A DNA stretch of 15,554 bases, from positions 1-15,554 of the forward strand of contig JAAXUL010000075.1 of assembly GCA_013336035.1 (NCBI GenBank), read 5' to 3'. Positions 6,921 through 14,363 of this stretch are shown in pieces. The translations under genes and the position numbers were made by a program. Source of the DNA: Chloroflexales bacterium. GTDB lineage: Bacteria > Chloroflexota > Chloroflexia > Chloroflexales > Chloroflexaceae. The notes beneath the pieces were generated by a model. That model did no database searches. It saw nothing but the letters and a program-made list of their open reading frames with translations, and was not told the DNA's origin. The first letter of the stretch is position 1, and each line of letters opens with the position of its first letter.

Positions 6921-7930
6921 AGGGCCACCTCCTCGGGCTGCTCGGCCAGGCCGCCGGCGTAGATCTGCTTGACGATGCCGGCCAGGTCGGGCTCGCTGAT
7001 CGAGAAGTCGGCCACCTCGACCTGGGCCATCAGCCTGGCGGCGACCTGGCTGGCCGAGGCCAGGCCACGGTCGAAGCGCAGCACCAGCTTGCGCTCCTCG
7101 CGCCCGCTGACCTCGGCGCCGTGGGGCAGGTCCAGCTCGACAGGGATGGGCCCGCCCGTGTCGAAGGTGATCGTGCGGTAGCGACCGAAGCGCGCCTTGA
7201 TCGTCGTGATCGGCCCATCGTAGATCAGCCTGCCGCCGTCGATGATGATCACCCGCCGGCACAGCTCCTCGATATCGCCGAGGTCGTGGGTGGTGAGCAG
7301 CACGGTGGTGCCGCGCTCGCGGTTCTGCTGCTTGATGAACTCGCGGATGCGCTCCTTCACCAGCAGGTCGAGCCCGATCGTCGGCTCGTCGAGGTAGACG
7401 ATCGCCGGCTCGTGGATGAGCGTCGCCGCCAGCTCGGCGCGCATCTTCTGGCCAAGCGACATGCTGCGCACCGGCACCTTTAGCAGCTCGCTCAGCTCGA
7501 GGGTCTCGGCGAAGCGGTCGAGGAGGTCCCTGTAGCGCGCCGGGGGCACCTCGTAGATCTTCGCAATCAGATTGAGCGACTCGAGCAGGGCCAGGTCCCA
7601 CCACATCTGGGTGCGCTGGCCGAAGACGACGCCGATGTTGCGGGCGTTGGCCACGCGGTCGCGGTGGGGGTCGCGGCCGAGCACGCGCACCGTGCCGGCC
7701 GTCGGCTCGAGGATGCCGGTAAGCATCTTGATCGTGGTCGACTTGCCGGCGCCGTTCACGCCGATGTAGCCCACCACCTCGCCAGGCTCGATGCTGAAGC
7801 TGATGCCGTCAACGGCCACCTTGTCGGCGTGGCGTGGGCGCACGAGGGCCTTGAGGGCGCCTACGACTCCGGGGTCTTTCTGGGGGATGCGAAACACCTT
7901 CGCGAGCTGCTCGGCGACAATCGCGGACAC
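6914..7930 (-). CDS. ABC transporter ATPase (COG4586-like)
   Basis: ATP-hydrolysing subunit that powers the two ABC-2 permeases encoded directly after it. It is 338 aa from GTG 7930, chosen because GGAGG (7936-7940) lies 5 nt upstream and the product starts close to the conserved domain. Motifs: Walker A GVNGAGKST (57-65), Q-loop VVFGQRTQMWWDLA (101-114; this WWDL form is typical of COG4586), signature SLGQKMRAEL (158-167), Walker B IVYLDEPTIGLD (177-188) and switch His215 in TTHD. The C-terminal extension (about 245-338) is usual in this family. An upstream ATG at 7969 would add 13 residues without a better ribosome site. The cargo is unknown; relatives are generically annotated exporters. 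Confidence 0.93.
   Translation of the reverse strand: MSAIVAEQLAKVFRIPQKDPGVVGALKALVRPRHADKVAVDGISFSIEPGEVVGYIGVNGAGKSTTIKMLTGILEPTAGTVRVLGRDPHRDRVANARNIGVVFGQRTQMWWDLALLESLNLIAKIYEVPPARYRDLLDRFAETLELSELLKVPVRSMSLGQKMRAELAATLIHEPAIVYLDEPTIGLDLLVKERIREFIKQQNRERGTTVLLTTHDLGDIEELCRRVIIIDGGRLIYDGPITTIKARFGRYRTITFDTGGPIPVELDLPHGAEVSGREERKLVLRFDRGLASASQVAARLMAQVEVADFSISEPDLAGIVKQIYAGGLAEQPEEVALC
6928..6932 (-). promoter_or_regulatory. Ribosome binding site fixing the COG4587-like permease GTG start
   Basis: GGAGG lies within the 3' end of the ATPase gene, 7 nt before GTG 6920. It supports a coupled start that overlaps the ATPase stop. Confidence 0.75.
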
Positions 7931-7935
7931 GGCGC

Positions 7936-7940
7936 CCTCC
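7936..7940 (-). promoter_or_regulatory. Ribosome binding site fixing the ABC ATPase GTG start
   Basis: GGAGG on the minus strand lies 5 nt before GTG 7930, which favours this start over the upstream ATGs at 7969 and 7972. Confidence 0.75.
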
Positions 7941-7973
7941 GGGGGTGGCAACTGATGCAACGCATGCATCATA

Positions 7974-8001
7974 GCCCGATGGGCCGAGCCGCCCATCGGG
8001 C
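7974..8001 (-). terminator. Strong hairpin between sirtuin and ABC genes
   Basis: Perfect 11-bp stem GCCCGATGGGC / GCCCATCGGGC with a 6-nt loop, in the 114-nt gap after the sirtuin stop. No T tract follows on the minus strand (TATGATGC). It may be a factor-assisted terminator, an attenuating or processing stem between the two gene groups, or simply a stabiliser. A TATGAT at 7968-7973 could be a -10 for the ABC genes, but no -35 accompanies it. Confidence 0.5.
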
Positions 8002-8044
8002 ATGGGGCTGATGAGGGAGGGGGCGATCGTAGGCTGGGCGGGCC

Positions 8045-8806
8045 CTACCAGGCGACGGGGTCGCCAATGGCCGCCCGCACCAGGGCCGGCACGGCGGTCG
8101 CCACATCATCGGGGATCACAACGTCGGCCTGCGCGTCGAGATCGGTCGGGTCGAGGTTGACGATCACGATCTTCGCGCCACGGCGGTGTGCGACCAGGGG
8201 CAGGTCGCACACCGGCGCAACCTCGAGCGAGGTGCCGGCGACCAGCAGCAGGTCGCACTCCTCGAGGGCGCGGTGGGCCAGCCAGAAGACCCCCTGGGGC
8301 AGCATCTCGTCGAAGAGCACCACGTCGGGCTTGAAGTGGCCGCCGCACGAGCAGTGGGGCGCCTGGCCGCGCCGCACTGTCTGCAGCAGCGGCTCGACCG
8401 GCACCTGGCGCCCGCACCACAGGCAGGTGGCGCTGCGCAGGTGCCCGTGCAGCTCGTAGACGCGCCGCGAGCCGGCCATCTGGTGCAGGCCGTCGATATT
8501 CTGGGTGATCACCGCTGACAGCCGGCCGGCGTGCTCGAGCTCGGCCAGGGCCAGGTGGGCCGGGTTGGGCCGGGCGACCAGGATCGGCCCCAGGAGGCCG
8601 TTCAGCCAGCTGTAGAAGGCGTCGGGGTCGCGCCGGAATGCCCGTAGCGAGGCCACCTCCGAGGGGTCGCTCACGGTCCAGATCCCATCGGGGCTGCGGA
8701 AGTCGGGGATGCCCGAGGGCTTGCTGTAGCCCGCGCCCGTCAGGGCCACCACCCGCCGTGCCCGCGCGACCAGCTCGGCCGCCCGCTCGATCGCCTCATG
8801 ATGCAT
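8045..8806 (-). CDS. Sir2-family NAD-dependent protein deacylase (sirtuin)
   Basis: Removes acyl groups from lysines using NAD+, giving nicotinamide and O-acyl-ADP-ribose; cytosolic. It is 253 aa, the length of a bare catalytic core. NAD site GAGYSKPSGIPDFR (24-37), TQNIDGLHQ (101-109) and catalytic His120 in ELHG are present, as are four zinc cysteines (128, 131, 152, 154), KPDVVLFDE (159-167), GTSLEVAPV (191-199) and VNLDPTD (216-222). GAGYS has Tyr where Ile, Val or Met is more common. The likely start is ATG 8806, with the purine-rich GGGGTGGT upstream; GTG 8818 is the alternative. It follows the S41 gene by about 50 nt, presumably in the same transcript. No acetyltransferase or acyl-CoA synthetase gene neighbours it. 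Confidence 0.95.
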   Translation of the reverse strand: MHHEAIERAAELVARARRVVALTGAGYSKPSGIPDFRSPDGIWTVSDPSEVASLRAFRRDPDAFYSWLNGLLGPILVARPNPAHLALAELEHAGRLSAVITQNIDGLHQMAGSRRVYELHGHLRSATCLWCGRQVPVEPLLQTVRRGQAPHCSCGGHFKPDVVLFDEMLPQGVFWLAHRALEECDLLLVAGTSLEVAPVCDLPLVAHRRGAKIVIVNLDPTDLDAQADVVIPDDVATAVPALVRAAIGDPVAW

Positions 8807-8857
8807 CGCTGCTACCACCCCACTATTTCAGACACAGTACAGAACACGCGGCGCGCC

Positions 8858-10330
8858 TCACTTGCCTCCGGCGCTCGGGCTGAGCAGGCGCAAGGCCTCC
8901 TGAATCCCGGGGTCCTCAGCCTCGCTGAAGCGGGTCCAGTCATCGAGTACGGCGATATCGGGATACACGCCTACGCCCTCGAGATCGGCGCCCTCGGCGA
9001 GGCGGAAGCCCTCCTGGGCCACCCAGAGGCGCGCGCCGCCGGTCAGCTCATACGAGTAGATGGTCTCGGTGTTGCCCGCCGAGGGCGCGCCGACCACCAC
9101 CGCGCCGGCCCGGCTCTGGAGGACGGCGGCGATCAGCTCGGCGTACGAGGCAGTGCCGCCATCGATCAGCACCACCAGGGGCAGGCCGCGCAGATCGGGG
9201 CGGGCGCCCGGCTCGATCACAAGGGGCGTATCTTCCTTGCGGCTGGTAAAGCTGCCCACCTCGCCGCTGATAAAGTGGCCGAGGATGCCCGTGAGCACGC
9301 TGCGCCAGCCGCCCGGGTTGCTGCGCAGGTCGAGGATCAGCCCGCGCAGGGGGCGTGGCGCGGCGACATCGGCGAGCGCCGCGCTCACCTGGCGATCCAT
9401 ATCGCTGACCCAGAGGGTCGTGATGCTCAGGTAGCCGATATCGCCGGTCAGGCGGCGCGCCATCGGGGTGATCCGGCCCTCGACCCGGCGCCGCGTGATC
9501 ACAATATCGCGGCTCTCGGCGCCGGGGCGCACCACGGTCAGGCGCACCTGGCTGCCCTCGGGGCCCTGGATGTCGGCGCTGGCGTAGAACGCGCCGTCGA
9601 TGGCGACAATGCGATCGCGCGAGCGGAGCCCCGCGCGCTGGGCCGGGCTGTCGGGGAAGACGTGCTGGATGAGCAGGGCGTCGCGCAGGGGCAGGGCGAC
9701 CACGCCGATGCCCACCTGCTCCTCTCGGCCGCTGCTCAGCTCGTCCTGGCGCTGCGCGGCCTGGGGCGGCAGGAAGCGCGAGTGGTCATCGCCGAGGCGG
9801 GCCACCATCTCGGAGACCAGCTGGTAGAACCGCTCGTCGGTCGGCGCCTGATCTATGCGCTGCTCGAACTCGACCCGCACGGCGTCCCAGTCGACGCCGC
9901 CGAAGTCGGAGTAGAGGTAGTGCTCGCTGATCGTCTTCCAGACCTCGGTGAAGATCTGCCGGCGCACCTCGATGCCCATAGGCGTTGGCGACGGCGGCAC
10001 AGAGGGGCTCGGCGGGGGCGTGGCGACGGCCGCCGGCCTCGGCGTGGTGCTGGTCGGGGCGAGAGCGGCCGCTGTCGGCTCAGGGAGCGCGGGGGCGGCC
10101 GTCAGCCCGGCCACGACCGCGATCGGGGTGCTGACCAGGCGCGCGGGGGGCGCAGAGCGCGACGTGGCGCAGGCGGCCAGGGCCAGGGCCGTCAGACCCA
10201 GAGCGCCGACCAGGATCGCCGTCTGACGCAGCCCCGCGGCCGACCGGGGGCGCGCGGCGCGCACCCCCAGGCGTGGTGTACGTAGCGGGCCAGGGCCTGC
10301 GCGCTCTGCGTCTTTGCGGTGAGCGAACAT
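8858..10330 (-). CDS. S41-family (CtpA-like) PDZ lipoprotein, atypical active site
   Basis: Predicted envelope lipoprotein of 490 aa. A basic N-terminal tail (1-36) precedes a hydrophobic stretch ending in the lipobox LAAC (Cys54). A Pro/Thr/Ala-rich linker runs to about 117, then comes a helical N-terminal S41 region (118-200, ending in GDDHSRFL), a PDZ domain (about 205-280) and the peptidase core (about 297-460). Ser395 in GGTASYAEL corresponds to the catalytic Ser of C-terminal processing proteases. The matching Lys, 25 residues on as in E. coli Tsp Ser430/Lys455, is Asn420 (GAPSAGN). Either a different dyad is used or the protein binds without cleaving. ATG 10330 lies 1 nt after the PBP stop, with GGAG upstream, so the two genes are coupled. 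Confidence 0.9.
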   Translation of the reverse strand: MFAHRKDAERAGPGPLRTPRLGVRAARPRSAAGLRQTAILVGALGLTALALAACATSRSAPPARLVSTPIAVVAGLTAAPALPEPTAAALAPTSTTPRPAAVATPPPSPSVPPSPTPMGIEVRRQIFTEVWKTISEHYLYSDFGGVDWDAVRVEFEQRIDQAPTDERFYQLVSEMVARLGDDHSRFLPPQAAQRQDELSSGREEQVGIGVVALPLRDALLIQHVFPDSPAQRAGLRSRDRIVAIDGAFYASADIQGPEGSQVRLTVVRPGAESRDIVITRRRVEGRITPMARRLTGDIGYLSITTLWVSDMDRQVSAALADVAAPRPLRGLILDLRSNPGGWRSVLTGILGHFISGEVGSFTSRKEDTPLVIEPGARPDLRGLPLVVLIDGGTASYAELIAAVLQSRAGAVVVGAPSAGNTETIYSYELTGGARLWVAQEGFRLAEGADLEGVGVYPDIAVLDDWTRFSEAEDPGIQEALRLLSPSAGGK

Positions 10331-10331
10331 G

Positions 10332-12053
10332 TTACTCCGTCTCGAACGCGGCGGCCAGCACCTGCCCCGCCAGCTCGGCCCCGACACCGCTGCCCTCGCC
10401 GCCACCCTCGATCATCACCGCCACGGCGTAGCGGGGCTCGTCGAGGGGGGCGACGGCGATGAACCACGCGTGGGGTGTCGCCCCCGGCACATGCTCGGCC
10501 GTGCCCGACTTGCCGCCGACAGGCACACCAGGGGGCGTGTAGTCATCTACGCTCTTGCCGAAGCCGTACTGGGCCACCGCGCCCATATTGGCCTTCATCG
10601 TGCGGGCCGTCTCGCGCGTCATCGTCGTGCGGATCGCCCTGGGCGCGTGGGCCTGGATCACCCCACCGTCGGGGCGCGTCACCTGCTGCACCAGATAGGG
10701 CTGCATCATCACGCCATCGTTGGCCACAGCCGCGGCCACCATCGCCATCTGGAGCGGGGTCACCAGCAGCTGACCCTGGCCGTAGCCGGTGTCGGCGAGG
10801 GCCCGCGGGTAGTTCAGGAAGCCCGGGTCTACATAGGCCAGGCTCTGCGCCGTGGGCAAGTCGGTAAACTCGCTATAGCTGGCGTCGGCGCGCTGGGGCG
10901 ACATGATGTCAAAGCGGCGCGCCGTCTCGATCACCAGGTCCGCGGTCAGGCGGGTCGCGTACTGGGCGAAGGCGGTGTTACACGAGTAGGCGTAGACCCG
11001 CTCGAGGGTCGAGGGGGTGCCCGTCAGCGAGGCCAGGCCCGCGACGGCGTTCACAACGGGTGGCGCGCCCTCCTGGGGGGTGTAGGTCTCGGGGCAGGTG
11101 ATATCATTCGGGCGGCCGGCGGCCTGGTTCTCGAGCACGCCGATCGCCGTCACCGTCTTATAGATCGAGCCGGGCGGATAGAGGCCCTGGGCGGGGCGGT
11201 TGAGCAACGGCTGGCCGGAGCCATCGGCCACCAGCTGGTCCCAGTACTGGCTGACGCGCAGGTTCTCGGCCTCCCAGTCTTCGGCGCCAGGGTCAAAGCT
11301 GAGGCCGCGCGGGTCGAAGCCGGGGGCGCTAACCATAGCGAGGACCGCGCCGGTGCGAGGGTCAAGGACGACCACCGAGCCCGTGCGGCCGCCAAGGGCC
11401 GCCGCGGCGCGGGCCTGCAGCTCGGCGTTGAGGGTGAGGGTCAGATCGTTGCCGCGAGGCGTCCCGCCGAGGAAGCGCTCGCGCAGGCGATCCCACTCGT
11501 TGCCGCGCTGGCCGTTGAGATACTCGGCGTAGGTTGACTCGATGCTACTCTGGCCGTAGCGGGTGCTGAAGAAGCCGGTGATATTGCTGAAGGCCGCGGG
11601 GTCGTAGCGATCGGCCAGGGGGTAGGTGCGCCGGCCAAAGCCGCCGACCGCCTCGCTGTCGACCAGGACAACTCCGTGGCGGTCGATCATCCTACCGCGC
11701 AGGACGCGCTGCGAGTCGAGGACGGGGCGCACATTGCTGGTCGTGCTGCCATCAGAGCCGACGGCAACATAGTAGTAGATCGCGTCGGCGCGGACCACCT
11801 GCTGGCGCAGGAGCTGCAGGCTTAGCATGCCGAAGCCCATCAGGATAACGATGCCGACATTGGCGACGCTCCGCGGGATGCTACGGGGGCTAGAGGGCGC
11901 ACTGAGCCAGGCGGCCAGCCCGATCAGGGGCGCCGCGGCCCAGAGACAGAGCAGCCAGCGCACCTCTGCCTCGACCGGCTGGATGATGCCGTAGCCGATC
12001 AGGGCGACCGCCCCAAGGATACACAGCGTGCGCAGCGCCGAGCGCGCCGTCAT
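10332..12053 (-). CDS. Class B penicillin-binding protein (peptidoglycan transpeptidase)
   Basis: Cross-links peptidoglycan on the outer face of the membrane; 573 aa, related to PbpA/FtsI-type proteins. All three transpeptidase motifs are intact: Ser296-x-x-Lys299 in PGSIYK, Ser357-Cys-Asn359 in YSCNTAF, and Lys515-Ser-Gly-Thr in GGKSGTAE. The N-terminal non-penicillin-binding region shows RGRMIDRHGVVL (119-130). Three hydrophobic segments (about 9-25, 32-51 and 64-82) precede it, whereas class B PBPs normally have one, so the extra two are unusual. ATG 12053 has only a weak ribosome site. The gene has its own promoter at 12124-12152 and is followed after one base by the S41 lipoprotein. I cannot tell whether it serves elongation, division or another role. 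Confidence 0.93.
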   Translation of the reverse strand: MTARSALRTLCILGAVALIGYGIIQPVEAEVRWLLCLWAAAPLIGLAAWLSAPSSPRSIPRSVANVGIVILMGFGMLSLQLLRQQVVRADAIYYYVAVGSDGSTTSNVRPVLDSQRVLRGRMIDRHGVVLVDSEAVGGFGRRTYPLADRYDPAAFSNITGFFSTRYGQSSIESTYAEYLNGQRGNEWDRLRERFLGGTPRGNDLTLTLNAELQARAAAALGGRTGSVVVLDPRTGAVLAMVSAPGFDPRGLSFDPGAEDWEAENLRVSQYWDQLVADGSGQPLLNRPAQGLYPPGSIYKTVTAIGVLENQAAGRPNDITCPETYTPQEGAPPVVNAVAGLASLTGTPSTLERVYAYSCNTAFAQYATRLTADLVIETARRFDIMSPQRADASYSEFTDLPTAQSLAYVDPGFLNYPRALADTGYGQGQLLVTPLQMAMVAAAVANDGVMMQPYLVQQVTRPDGGVIQAHAPRAIRTTMTRETARTMKANMGAVAQYGFGKSVDDYTPPGVPVGGKSGTAEHVPGATPHAWFIAVAPLDEPRYAVAVMIEGGGEGSGVGAELAGQVLAAAFETE

Positions 12054-12074
12054 GCCTGGGTCTTTCCACTAAGA

Positions 12075-12105
12075 GGGCCGCCCGACCTTGCTGGGCGGGT
12101 GGCCC
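12075..12105 (-). other. Imperfect hairpin in the PBP leader
   Basis: Ten-base arms (12075-12084 and 12096-12105) pair with one interruption, an A·C mismatch in the minus-strand RNA, around an 11-nt loop. The stem lies in the about 64-nt leader between the promoter and the PBP ATG. It is not followed by a T tract, so a role in transcript stability or leader control is possible but unproven. Confidence 0.45.
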
Positions 12106-12123
12106 CAGTTCGCTATAGGCTAG

Positions 12124-12152
12124 ATTATACCCTCTGGGGAGGGAAGGGGCAA
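12124..12152 (-). promoter_or_regulatory. Promoter of the PBP-S41-sirtuin genes
   Basis: The minus strand has a perfect TATAAT (12124-12129) with TTGCCC (12147-12152) 17 nt upstream. The start would be near 12117, giving a leader of about 64 nt. The -35 hexamer is identical to that of the promoter in front of the kinase-like gene. Confidence 0.8.
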
Positions 12153-12168
12153 GTCTGGAGATCGGAAT

Positions 12169-13329
12169 TCAATGTTCCAGGGGCAGAGTCGCGCAGACAG
12201 TCACGCCGCCGCTCTCGCTCTCGAAGACAGCCAGCTGGCCCTCGAGCTCGGCGAGGCGATAGCGGATAGCGCGCAGGGCGTGGAGGCCCGGGCGCTCGTA
12301 GGTGCCGTCGAGCAGGCCTACGCCATCGTCCTGGATAACGAGGGCCACCGTGGCGCTCTCGAAGCTGAGCGTCAGCAGGGCGCTATGGGCGCGGGCGTGC
12401 TGCTGCACATTGAGCAGGGCCTCGTGGGCGGCGCGCATAAGGACGCTATGCTGGGCCTGGTTGAGGGGCCTGGGCGAGCCGGTACAGGTGACGCGCACCT
12501 CGAGGCTGCCCTGGCGAGCCGCGGAGGCGCCGATCTGCTCCAGGGCCGAGGCGAGGGTCAGATCAGGGGTCGGCGTCAGATCATAGAGGAGGCGGTGGGC
12601 GGGGTCAGAGCGCTGCTCGGCGGCCCGTGTGAGCACCAGAGGGCCAGGAGAGACCAGGTTAGCCGGCGTTGTGGCGGTCGGCTGAGGGCGCGCGCGGTCG
12701 GCCAGGCGCACCGTCTGCGGCTGGCCCGGAGTGTGGTCATCGTCATGAGCAGAGTGCTCGGCGCCGGCGAGGTCGATCTGGGCGATCTGGCCGCCGGCCG
12801 CGGCGGGCGCGCGGGTCAGCACGTGAGCAAGGGCGGCCCAGGCGCCGGCGAAGGCCGCGGGGGTGATAGCACGGGCGAGCAGGCCCGGAGCGCCAAGGGT
12901 GGACCTGACCTCGGGGTTGAGCAGGGCTATGCCGACATAGTCGAGCGCAAGAAAGGTGAGCGACCCGAGCAGGGCGCCGCGCCAGCCGAAGAGCAGCGCG
13001 GGGAGCACGAGCCCAGCCATGGCATAGGGCAAGAAGGGCAGTGATCGGCTGCCGCTCAGCCAGAGGACAGCCGCCCCGGCGACAAGGTCGAGCAGCATCG
13101 TCGCGGGGCGCTGGCGGGCGACGCGCACGTAGCCCTGGGCCAGAGCCGTAGCCACCACATTGATCACGCCGATCAGAAGGAGGAGACCCGCGTCGCGGGG
13201 CAAGGTTGCAACAGGAAGGCCGGGCAGCGTCAACGCCAGAGCAGCAGCCGCCCAGGCCAGCCAGCGATAGCTGAAGAAGGCCACGTGGGCGCTGATACGC
13301 ACGGGCCACCGGTCGACAGATCGCTTCAC
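12169..13329 (-). CDS. Membrane protein with histidine-kinase-type ATPase domain, no visible H-box
   Basis: 386 aa from GTG 13329, chosen because GGGAG (13334-13338) precedes it and the frame upstream runs through the promoter. Roughly six hydrophobic segments occupy residues 22-170. A polar linker (171-245) leads to a NarL/DesK-type C-terminal ATPase domain: N-box HEALLNVQQHA (302-312, Glu303 and Asn307), DDGVG (334-338), GLHALRAIRYRLAELEGQL (348-366) and a closing GGVTVCATLP (374-383). LLYDLTP (247-253) resembles the second dimerisation helix of HisKA_3 kinases. The first helix, which carries the phospho-acceptor motif of the RELHD type, is not recognisable. No response regulator is encoded nearby. 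It may be an inactive kinase relative, a co-sensor or a phosphatase-like protein. The ATPase fold is clear; the function is not. Confidence 0.82.
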   Translation of the reverse strand: MKRSVDRWPVRISAHVAFFSYRWLAWAAAALALTLPGLPVATLPRDAGLLLLIGVINVVATALAQGYVRVARQRPATMLLDLVAGAAVLWLSGSRSLPFLPYAMAGLVLPALLFGWRGALLGSLTFLALDYVGIALLNPEVRSTLGAPGLLARAITPAAFAGAWAALAHVLTRAPAAAGGQIAQIDLAGAEHSAHDDDHTPGQPQTVRLADRARPQPTATTPANLVSPGPLVLTRAAEQRSDPAHRLLYDLTPTPDLTLASALEQIGASAARQGSLEVRVTCTGSPRPLNQAQHSVLMRAAHEALLNVQQHARAHSALLTLSFESATVALVIQDDGVGLLDGTYERPGLHALRAIRYRLAELEGQLAVFESESGGVTVCATLPLEH

Positions 13330-13333
13330 GCTG

Positions 13334-13338
13334 CTCCC
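13334..13338 (-). promoter_or_regulatory. Ribosome binding site fixing the kinase-like GTG start
   Basis: AAAGGGAG on the minus strand lies 4 nt before GTG 13329, just before the first basic residues and membrane segments. Confidence 0.65.
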
Positions 13339-13422
13339 TTTCACGGGCGCGACGCCGGTGTGTGGATCTAGAGGAACGGTGTCTCGCCTGCACGTATGGG
13401 GCGGGGGGCCAATGCACCCTGT

Positions 13423-13451
13423 AGTGTAGCAGAAAGGGTGCCCATGGGCAA
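13423..13451 (-). promoter_or_regulatory. Promoter of the kinase-like gene
   Basis: On the minus strand, TTGCCC (13446-13451), a 17-nt spacer and TACACT (13423-13428). It lies in the 170-nt gap after the upstream membrane-protein gene and leaves a leader of about 85 nt. Same -35 hexamer and spacing as the PBP promoter. Confidence 0.75.
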
Positions 13452-13499
13452 CCACAGAAAGGCCACAATATGCCGGGGCACAGCCCCCAGGGCACATCG

Positions 13500-14363
13500 C
13501 TAGAGCGTCAGCGTCACATACACGATCGCGGCAAAGAGGCCCCCACCGAGCAGCCCATACTCGACGAGGAGCCGACGCTGGAGCCGCCCGGCGGCCTGAT
13601 GCTGCAGCAGGCTCACGGCGAGATAGAAGATCACCAGCAGCACCGTGCCGGCGATCAGAAAGGTCGTCGCCCAGTAGTTCAGCGCCCAGGTTGCCTCAGC
13701 CAGCGTAAGGCCCACCAGCAGCGACAGCGTGAAGGCGCCGGCCCGCGGCGTGTAGGCCAGCAGGGCATAGGCGATCAGCGTGGCCGCGGCTCCGATCAGC
13801 GTGGCCGAGTAGAGCGTGCGGTAGCGCGCGTAGTAGACCGCGCTGAATACCCCGAAGGCGAGCAGATAGCCGACGGCCTGGAGCACAATCTGGGCCCGCT
13901 GGCTGGTCGTCGGGTTCCGGTCGAGGGCGTAGTGCTGGGCCAACAGCACCGTCAGCAGCGAGCCGCCCGCGGCCGCCAGGGCCAGGGCGAAGGCCACGCC
14001 CTGCAGCACATTGCTGAAGAGCCGGAAGAAGGCGAACGAGCCGATCACGCCAAACGACGGCAGCACCCAGAAGGACGGTGCCACCTCGAGCCGGACAAAG
14101 CCGAGGTTGATGATCGGCAGGCGCCGGCTATGGATCTGGGGGTGTGAGCGGACGAGCAGATCGGCGCCCGCGCTTGTGATCACCGTGAGCGAGGCGATCA
14201 GGAACCACGACAGGGTGACCGTGGGCAGGTCGCCGCCGAGCACAATCCGCAGCGTGTTCGGGTTACCGTCGATGAGAAAGATCACCGCCAGGCCGATCAG
14301 GATCACGAAGATCAGCGAGACGATGCGGTCGAAGCGGGGCACAGAAGAGGTCGAGCCTACCAT
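13500..14363 (-). CDS. Multi-spanning membrane protein of unknown function
   Basis: 287 aa with about nine hydrophobic segments (near 14-31, 48-66, 96-113, 119-145, 160-178, 185-205, 210-227, 230-252 and 268-286). No catalytic motif, signal peptide or large soluble domain is visible. The overall look recalls the DUF5656 group of integral membrane proteins, but that is memory only and of low certainty. ATG 14363 has no strong ribosome site (AGGG about 11 nt upstream). It is the first gene of the minus-strand run. A 136-nt space and a promoter separate the end of its frame from the kinase-like gene, another membrane protein, so they may be related in function but need not be co-transcribed. Confidence 0.75.
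   Translation of the reverse strand: MVGSTSSVPRFDRIVSLIFVILIGLAVIFLIDGNPNTLRIVLGGDLPTVTLSWFLIASLTVITSAGADLLVRSHPQIHSRRLPIINLGFVRLEVAPSFWVLPSFGVIGSFAFFRLFSNVLQGVAFALALAAAGGSLLTVLLAQHYALDRNPTTSQRAQIVLQAVGYLLAFGVFSAVYYARYRTLYSATLIGAAATLIAYALLAYTPRAGAFTLSLLVGLTLAEATWALNYWATTFLIAGTVLLVIFYLAVSLLQHQAAGRLQRRLLVEYGLLGGGLFAAIVYVTLTL

Noticed and set aside
6921..7604. Upstream extension of the COG4587-like permease frame to about 500 aa.
   Set aside because: This part is the ABC ATPase gene read in another frame; composition is Arg/Gly/Ala-rich with no domain, and GTG 6920 has a good ribosome site.
8045..8806. Sirtuin as part of an antiphage system (Thoeris- or DSR-like).
   Set aside because: It is a bare, canonical deacylase core with zinc site and catalytic His; no SLOG, TIR, helicase or nuclease gene neighbours it, and no mobile-element signs are present.
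8798..10285. Long plus-strand open frame of nearly 500 codons opposite the S41 gene.
   Set aside because: It is a GC-driven antisense shadow rich in Ala, Gly, His, Gln and Asp, with no motif; the minus-strand frame has clear PDZ, lipobox and S41 motifs.
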